Source: Chondrosia reniformis (taxonomy: Eukaryota; Porifera; Demospongiae; Chondrillida; Chondrillidae). From it: DNA of 64,000 nt. The stretch spans positions 3,226,501 to 3,290,500 of the forward strand of contig OX359192.1 of assembly GCA_947172415.1 (NCBI GenBank). Direction: 5' to 3'. A program made the translations under genes and the position numbers. Shown here in pieces: positions 58,496 through 64,000 of this stretch (position 1 is its first letter; every line of letters starts with the position of its first letter). The notes below the pieces were generated by a model. That model searched no databases and was not told the origin of the DNA. It saw only the letters and a program-made list of their open reading frames with translations.

Positions 58496-61400
58496 TTAAA
58501 ACTTTGCAGATTCTACTGGAAGTAAGGCAGTGAAATGAGAGGAATCCAAAAAACCTAAAAGTGGCACTTTATCTTCCAGGACTGAGTCAGGACAATAGCA
58601 ATAATTGTTATTTAATCTCTTATCTCTCATTTTAAAAAGATCTTTTAATTCAGCTTGTGTAATGTCATGCTTAATTGGTTGGAGCCTTTCCCCTTCATGA
58701 TAGAGACTTCTGTTGCACATCACACCATACAACCAGATAGGCCTTTTTAAAATCAGAGCTAGGGCATACAAATGAAATTGGTCACCCCATGCTTTATCGT
58801 GGATTGAACTACAAAGGATTTCCAACCATTGTCTCTCTGCTGCCTTAGCAACTGCAAGAGGCTCTCGTTCCCCTGGCGGTATATGTATTCCTGCAACTGG
58901 TTGTATGACTTTTATCATGCGTTCTCGATGTACAATTATACTATAAGCAGTCAACAACCTCAAGTGCCACATATACTGCTCAGTACCAGAAAGTGATAGG
59001 GAAAGCATGTTATACATGCAATTACCATCTCCTTTAGTGCACACTGGGACATATTGAGAAGTAAGAGCTGCAAAGATCTTTTCTTTTTCCAAAATATCTA
59101 CTAGATGACAGTTGCTAAATGTAGCCCTGCAAGGTATATTTATCACTTTTAAAATACAGTCTAGTTCATGGCTGTGAGAGTTTGCCCATTTTGTTATCGA
59201 CTCAACAGTTGGACTATTTTCATTTACTATCACTTCTAGTGCCGTTTTCAGTGAGGACACCAGCTGTGCATCAACATTAACAATCGGATTTAAGTGTACA
59301 GATTGACTGACTTCCATGTGGACTACTATAGGCTTCTGCTTGCCTTGTAACTCATTATCCCTATTTTTAGTAGACAATGTCTGCTTCTCACTATGCAATG
59401 CAGCACTTTTGTCCTCCACCAAAGGATTGGCCCTGTTTTCACTGTTTGATTTGTCAGGACGTTTGCAGTTCTGAACCAATAGATCTGATGTCTGCCCGTC
59501 ACTTTGCAATACACTACCACAAGTAGACTGTTGTCGCAGCCTTGCCATTTCCTCATGAACTCTCTTGTTTGCTGTCATCTTTTGTGGCTCAAAGTTCAGT
59601 AGGGCCACTCCATTTAGAGTACGCACGCGACTGAGAGCTACATAGGCCATACCAGGTTCAAAAACGTCCTTACCAAGATCCATGACTGCTGCATCAAGTG
59701 ACAAACCTTGCACTTTATGCACAGTGGCTGCCCAGCAGAGAATCAAAGGAATCTGTGTTCTCTGCAAGAGTGTGCCTTCCTTTCCATAGAAGCATGCTGA
59801 AATTGCTGCAATCGGCACAACTTCCTGATCACCAGAGGCAATTGTCACCTTTGAGAGGCTTCCCACATTTGGATCAAAGAATTTGACATACACCTCTGTA
59901 GGCATTTCACCAGGTTTTCTCTGATTATTTGTTTTTCCTGGCCATTTGAATCCCACAATTATACCTCTGGCACCATTCACAAGGCCATCACCACAGTTGA
60001 TGTTACGGCGAAGCATCACTCTGGCACCAATTGCTAACTTCAATTGACGAGGTAATGCAGCACAATCTTTGTCATCCTGTGGAATGAGGCGTTCAGGAAC
60101 CTCATTGTAATTAACATGGGCATAGAATTGTCCTCGACTCTGTAGAATTGCATGTTCTGCATCAATTCTATACAGTTGATTGTCTTTTGCCAAACATGTA
60201 ATCTGGGTTTCATTATATCCTTCTACATCCACTGAACGAGGATACAATCTGAGGGCAGTTTCAAATGGGGGAGCCAGTAAATCCACAGATCCACTGGAAA
60301 GCAACCGTGTGTGCAAAACTTTAACATCTTCAACCGTGTGGTTGCCTATTCTGACACGATTAAGGATATCTGAAAAGGTAGCATCTTTTTGCTGCCGCAT
60401 ATTAACTTCTAATTCAACGACCTTGAAGAAATCTCTCCAAAGGTGTGAAGACAATCGGCCTGATGAACGACCAGGTTTCTTACTGAAAACATGGCTCCCA
60501 TTCACAGGCGACAGCTGGTATAAGTCTCCCACAGCTATCACATTCAAACCACCAAATATTTCATCATTGCCATAAATTTCACACAGACGGCTGTGTACAG
60601 ACTTCAATATCTGGTATGAAACCATACTAATTTCATCAATTATGATAGTGTGCACCCCTTGCCACAATTTTCTCAAATCATGCAATGCTAAAGCATGCAG
60701 TTGTAACTGATGGGCCGTCTTGCCATGCTCTACTTGCAGTCTCAGGGCTCTGTGGATGGTTAGGCCTCCAACGTTAAAAGCTGCAACCCCTGTAGGTGCC
60801 ATCAAGATGCATGCATGCTTGTCTGGCCCACTGGAGACCGAGCGCTCCAAATGCTCTTTAATTGCTCTAATTACGTGTGATTTACCAGTGCCCGCTCCAC
60901 CTGTCACAAACAGATGAAAAGCTTCTGGAGCTTTTGGGCGTAGCTTCATTTGGTACTTATGTAATTCTCGAGTGTACTGAACAACTATGTCAAATGGAAC
61001 CCGTTGTTGTGTATTGAGGTTTGCAACTAGTTGCCGAAAGACCTCATCAGGAAGGGTGCATCTAATCATTGCCCCAATGGCATTGTCGTCATCATTTATA
61101 ATCCCTTCATCTAAATTTCCTGCACCCTCAGTGTCATCCTGAAAGTAATGAGGATCAGCAAAATTCTCAGGGTTCATCAATCCACCCTCAGCCTCTACAG
61201 GAGGTTTGGCAGCATCCTCTCGATGAACTTGGAGTGTCATAGGTGCAACTGCATCCTGATAAGCATCGTCTTTCAAGGCTTGCAATTGTACAACAGCCCT
61301 CTGCACCTCGTCTGCAAAAGTGTGGTTCTCTGCATTAAGAACAACCATTTCTCCCTCCCTTGCAATGAAAGCCTCCATTGCTGAAGAGTGGTGTAGTAGG

Positions 61401-63724
61401 AGATCCACGGGTTCCTTCCTCCAAGGAATGTAAAGAAGCAGCAAACTGTAGTAATAGTCATCACCATGACTTTCTACTGTCTGTACTGGTATTCGAAGGC
61501 AAGCTTGCTTCCTTCGAAGGCGCACCCATCCCAAGTTGTTTTGCAGTTGGCTACGAGGCTGCCCTGATCCACTTCCAACGGAACCATCACATCCATCCAC
61601 ATCATACCAGACGGCAAAGTGAGCCAACGTCATGTTGGCAAAGTGTTGTGAGTCTGGTCGTGAGGCATATCTATCAAAGATGCCAGGAGCAAAAATGTCA
61701 GTGGAATCATCCTCCAATTGAAGCAATTCAGCTTTACATTTTAGCAAGCGTGTTCTCTTCTCTGGCTTGGTGGTGTTAACAAAAACCACTTTTCTGGAGT
61801 TTTCCTTGAGAGGCAAATGACATAATCGATATGCTGCCTCCTGGGCACTCAATTCACGGTGTGTCAACATGGTGTTGCCAACCTTTGAGAGGCGCTTTCT
61901 TGCTGTAGCCCGAGGAGGCAAGCTTTCCAGTGCATCCCGGATTGCTTTCCTAACCTCCTCACTTTCCGATTTGCACATATATGAACAAACATATGCTGCT
62001 GTCCCATAAACAGACCCAATCAACTGTATATCCATATTAGCCTTCCATGCCTTTAGAAGGTGTGCATTGTATGGATTGCAGTTTTCCTCCCCTTCTGATC
62101 GTTTCAGAACATAAAACCTGGACTTGTTTCCAGGATCGTCATTGTTTTTCAGCCTTGTAACCTCTGAGAGAGGCTGAGGAAAGTCAAATCGACAATCCTT
62201 CACATTTGGACGTCTGTTTGTTGCCTTTTTGCAAGTGACTGTATGATGGTGTTGCTGCACGTGCATTACCAAAGAATGCAGTTGTTCATCCTTGCTACCT
62301 TCATTTGGTATGTTCACAGATATATACCGATCAATGTACTGTGGGGCAATCTGCCTTCCAACTGTTGTGTCTAGGTTGGGAGCATCCTTTATCCACCACA
62401 TAGAATGGACATGTGGGGAACCCCTCAACTGAAATTCAATTCTCCAAAAGTAATCAACCACCTCGCCAATGGGTTGTCCAGATCCTTTAATGACCTCCCT
62501 GACAAAGGACTGAAAACGATGGGCAAAATGCCTAGCTGTAACCACCGGATTGGACCTCATCAGGTTTCTTTTTTCACTGGATGACAGGTTGGCTGCTTCT
62601 TCCTCTGAGAGATTTTGACCCCGACTTTCGCTTAGAACTATCATCAAGTCTACCCAGTTATTATCATCAGCACTCAGTGTAATAAAGAATGTGGGAGGAC
62701 CAAGAGTGCGAAACATAGCAAATAATTGGATCTTCACTGAGTTCCAATAAGCTTGCGTACCACGAATGTCTTTCATGAAACTGTAACAGTTTTCACGCAA
62801 TTCGGGATTGTCATCCAATGGTCCTCTAAGCAATCCAGCTGTGAGTAAGCGCTTATCATCAGTTTCATTGTCAGTCTTATTATCAAAGTGGCTTACTCTG
62901 AAAGACCGCATTCTCATAGCGATGGAAATGCTGCTCTGCAACTTCAGTGCTTCCACAATGTTGCATGCCCAAAAGATGTATGAAGGATGACAGGCCCATC
63001 TTGTGTCAGCACTCAGCAATCTCGCTTGGAAATACTGTAGAGGTGAAACCTTGGTCTCTCTGATTTTACCAAAGCTATTTTCACCATCAGGATATAAAGT
63101 TGGAAAAGCCATTGCTTCAAGATCATCCCGATCCTCAAATATGCTCAATGGTGTAGCTGTTATTCTTTGTAACTCATGAACCTGGTGTTCAATTGATTTA
63201 CGTTCTTGTACCAATTCAACAGCAACTACATTAGGCTGGAGAGCATCCAACCTGACAATTCCAGTTTCATCCATTTCAAGATTTTCTTCTTGTCGGCTGT
63301 TCTCACCTTCGGTGACTTCTTCACCATCAACAAACATACCTTCTGATATGTTGCTGATGGAGACATCTCTATACAAGGGGTTATGCTGCTTTAGCCATTG
63401 CAATGCTTGCATAACTCTAGAGTACCGACAGCAATGATAAGCTTTATCAGGCCCATTACTTTTGTCTTCACTTTCTGGTGACTGTGGCTGCTGAATGTAA
63501 ACAATATCTTCCCCATTAGGTAGACGGGGGAGTTCCGAAATGACAGAGTCAACATTTGAAGGAAAGTTAATCACTTGCCCTCGGACAGCCCTTTGTCCAC
63601 CCCTTGGTAATATCACCATTTTCATGAAAACAGTGGCCTTTGAAATCAAACGTTGCTCCAATGTATTTAATCCCATTAACACTGAAGGGATGTCCACCAC
63701 TTTCATTTTATTAAACTGAGACAC
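58496..63724 (-). CDS. Helitron RepHel protein with OTU protease domain
   Basis: 1742 codons without a stop. The N-terminus resembles the DUF6570 region that precedes Helitron_like_N. The rolling-circle nuclease has its HUH pair at H438 and H440 (GSPHVHSMWW) and two tyrosines at Y578 and Y582 (AYVCSYMCK). The Pif1-type helicase follows, with Walker A GGAGTGKS (K948), Walker B IIIDEISM (D1030) and a late ALSRVRT motif near 1363. A C-terminal OTU cysteine-protease-like domain has DGNC (C1569) and a histidine in SSHFTALL (H1730). The protein would nick and unwind DNA for rolling-circle-like transposition; the OTU role is unknown. No AP-endonuclease domain follows. The true N-terminus is in another frame upstream (see 63703-64000): the ATG at 63724 is only where this frame opens after a one-base slip. 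Confidence 0.92.
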   Translation of the reverse strand: MSQFNKMKVVDIPSVLMGLNTLEQRLISKATVFMKMVILPRGGQRAVRGQVINFPSNVDSVISELPRLPNGEDIVYIQQPQSPESEDKSNGPDKAYHCCRYSRVMQALQWLKQHNPLYRDVSISNISEGMFVDGEEVTEGENSRQEENLEMDETGIVRLDALQPNVVAVELVQERKSIEHQVHELQRITATPLSIFEDRDDLEAMAFPTLYPDGENSFGKIRETKVSPLQYFQARLLSADTRWACHPSYIFWACNIVEALKLQSSISIAMRMRSFRVSHFDNKTDNETDDKRLLTAGLLRGPLDDNPELRENCYSFMKDIRGTQAYWNSVKIQLFAMFRTLGPPTFFITLSADDNNWVDLMIVLSESRGQNLSEEEAANLSSSEKRNLMRSNPVVTARHFAHRFQSFVREVIKGSGQPIGEVVDYFWRIEFQLRGSPHVHSMWWIKDAPNLDTTVGRQIAPQYIDRYISVNIPNEGSKDEQLHSLVMHVQQHHHTVTCKKATNRRPNVKDCRFDFPQPLSEVTRLKNNDDPGNKSRFYVLKRSEGEENCNPYNAHLLKAWKANMDIQLIGSVYGTAAYVCSYMCKSESEEVRKAIRDALESLPPRATARKRLSKVGNTMLTHRELSAQEAAYRLCHLPLKENSRKVVFVNTTKPEKRTRLLKCKAELLQLEDDSTDIFAPGIFDRYASRPDSQHFANMTLAHFAVWYDVDGCDGSVGSGSGQPRSQLQNNLGWVRLRRKQACLRIPVQTVESHGDDYYYSLLLLYIPWRKEPVDLLLHHSSAMEAFIAREGEMVVLNAENHTFADEVQRAVVQLQALKDDAYQDAVAPMTLQVHREDAAKPPVEAEGGLMNPENFADPHYFQDDTEGAGNLDEGIINDDDNAIGAMIRCTLPDEVFRQLVANLNTQQRVPFDIVVQYTRELHKYQMKLRPKAPEAFHLFVTGGAGTGKSHVIRAIKEHLERSVSSGPDKHACILMAPTGVAAFNVGGLTIHRALRLQVEHGKTAHQLQLHALALHDLRKLWQGVHTIIIDEISMVSYQILKSVHSRLCEIYGNDEIFGGLNVIAVGDLYQLSPVNGSHVFSKKPGRSSGRLSSHLWRDFFKVVELEVNMRQQKDATFSDILNRVRIGNHTVEDVKVLHTRLLSSGSVDLLAPPFETALRLYPRSVDVEGYNETQITCLAKDNQLYRIDAEHAILQSRGQFYAHVNYNEVPERLIPQDDKDCAALPRQLKLAIGARVMLRRNINCGDGLVNGARGIIVGFKWPGKTNNQRKPGEMPTEVYVKFFDPNVGSLSKVTIASGDQEVVPIAAISACFYGKEGTLLQRTQIPLILCWAATVHKVQGLSLDAAVMDLGKDVFEPGMAYVALSRVRTLNGVALLNFEPQKMTANKRVHEEMARLRQQSTCGSVLQSDGQTSDLLVQNCKRPDKSNSENRANPLVEDKSAALHSEKQTLSTKNRDNELQGKQKPIVVHMEVSQSVHLNPIVNVDAQLVSSLKTALEVIVNENSPTVESITKWANSHSHELDCILKVINIPCRATFSNCHLVDILEKEKIFAALTSQYVPVCTKGDGNCMYNMLSLSLSGTEQYMWHLRLLTAYSIIVHRERMIKVIQPVAGIHIPPGEREPLAVAKAAERQWLEILCSSIHDKAWGDQFHLYALALILKRPIWLYGVMCNRSLYHEGERLQPIKHDITQAELKDLFKMRDKRLNNNYCYCPDSVLEDKVPLLGFLDSSHFTALLPVESAKF

Positions 63725-64000
63725 TGCTGGAATTTTTTTCTTTGTAACAAATTCTTACACCTGTTACAAAACCAAACAGTTTTAATATTATCTTGAATTG
63801 ATTCATTTATTGTAGAAAGTAACTCAACTGCAACATCCAAGCTAAATGTCGCACCCAACTGTCTATAGCACAACTTTCCACATGAATAACATTTATGGGT
63901 AGGCCCTTCCAGAATTACTTTTTCAAACTTTTGCAAATTATTTCTCAATTTTTTGCCTTGATTAGATGGCAATGCAATCTGAAGTGTTGGTACAGTAACA
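63703..64000 (-). CDS. N-terminal part of the Helitron protein, shifted frame, partial
   Basis: Open from the window edge to 63703. It encodes a zinc-ribbon-like region with two CxxC pairs (CYSCGKLC and FCNRCKN) separated by about 45 residues, as found upstream of the DUF6570 region in Helitron proteins. It overlaps the main frame by 22 bases. In a run of seven T (A on the minus strand) at 63733-63739, a one-base length change would move it into the main frame, which reads KIPAVSQFNKM across the junction. The shift is either a real inactivating mutation or a homopolymer sequencing error. The start is outside the window. Confidence 0.75.
   Translation of the reverse strand, partial: VTVPTLQIALPSNQGKKLRNNLQKFEKVILEGPTHKCYSCGKLCYRQLGATFSLDVAVELLSTINESIQDNIKTVWFCNRCKNLLQRKKFQQCLSLIK

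Larger units (their letters stand above)
57520..64000 (-). mobile_element. Autonomous Helitron (Helitron-2/Helentron type), 3' part
   Basis: A continuous non-satellite region from the satellite edge to the window end. On the minus strand it carries a replication initiator-helicase-OTU protein and ends in a palindromic 3' module (57520-57586). Its 5' end lies beyond 64000. The OTU domain and the double-palindrome terminus point to the Helentron branch. The 3' module is shared with three small elements in this window. Confidence 0.85.

Noticed and set aside
60180-61779. Plus-strand open frames of 65-133 codons opposite the Helitron gene
   Set aside because: They are shadows of the well-supported minus-strand RepHel coding sequence.

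Overview
The window looks like eukaryotic, probably invertebrate-metazoan, repeat-rich DNA. Nothing in it resembles a bacterial operon or a host single-copy gene. Most of it is one very large AT-rich minisatellite built on a 13-bp unit (TAGTTGTATGTAC on the + strand). It is heavily mutated, organised into higher-order repeats, and changes orientation six times (near 1395, 8630, 12812, 21378, 26120 and 53782). The first 5.8 kb also holds an inverted repeat with arms of about 1.37 kb that are nearly identical. A centromeric, pericentromeric or subtelomeric location is a reasonable guess but is not shown by the sequence.

All non-satellite islands are mobile elements that landed in the satellite. 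In order they are: a TA-flanked miniature element (6832-7322); a 3.4-kb DNA transposon with 42-bp perfect terminal inverted repeats and a two-exon transposase of about 810 aa ending in a MYT1/NZF-like C2HC finger (8911-12329); a Helitron-2/Helentron-like non-autonomous element with a second inverted-repeat element nested in it (12980-15124); a hairpin-ended, Helitron-like element (16289-17120); a 3.15-kb APE-type non-LTR retrotransposon on the minus strand with a perfect 13-bp target duplication (22279-25430); three copies of an unknown module of about 100 bp (27.7, 30.8 and 31.8 kb); a 5'-truncated non-LTR element with a zinc knuckle and a restriction-like endonuclease (38514-41521); a short Helentron-like derivative (45681-45946); a third truncated LINE with an (ATT)n tail (46105-48010); a 1.46-kb terminal-inverted-repeat element (50200-51664); another Helentron-like derivative (53305-53690); a second hairpin-ended element (54610-55367); and the 3' 6.5 kb of an autonomous Helitron on the minus strand (57520 to the window end).

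The Helitron protein has the HUH nuclease, two-tyrosine, Pif1-type helicase and OTU protease signatures. It is broken only by a one-base shift in a run of seven A/T near its N-terminus. Its 3' terminal hairpin module is also found at the 3' ends of the elements at 15.1, 45.9 and 53.7 kb, so these are probably non-autonomous relatives that used the same kind of machinery. The three LINE reading frames are dead. Their six in-frame stops (five TGA, one TAA) are each one C-to-T change from CGA or CAA, which fits decay by cytosine deamination.

The most unusual items are the transposase with the NZF-like finger, the shared Helentron terminus, the two elements ending in large palindromes, the giant inverted repeat of satellite, and two hammerhead-ribozyme-like core motifs. 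No host gene, tRNA, rRNA or CRISPR array was recognised.
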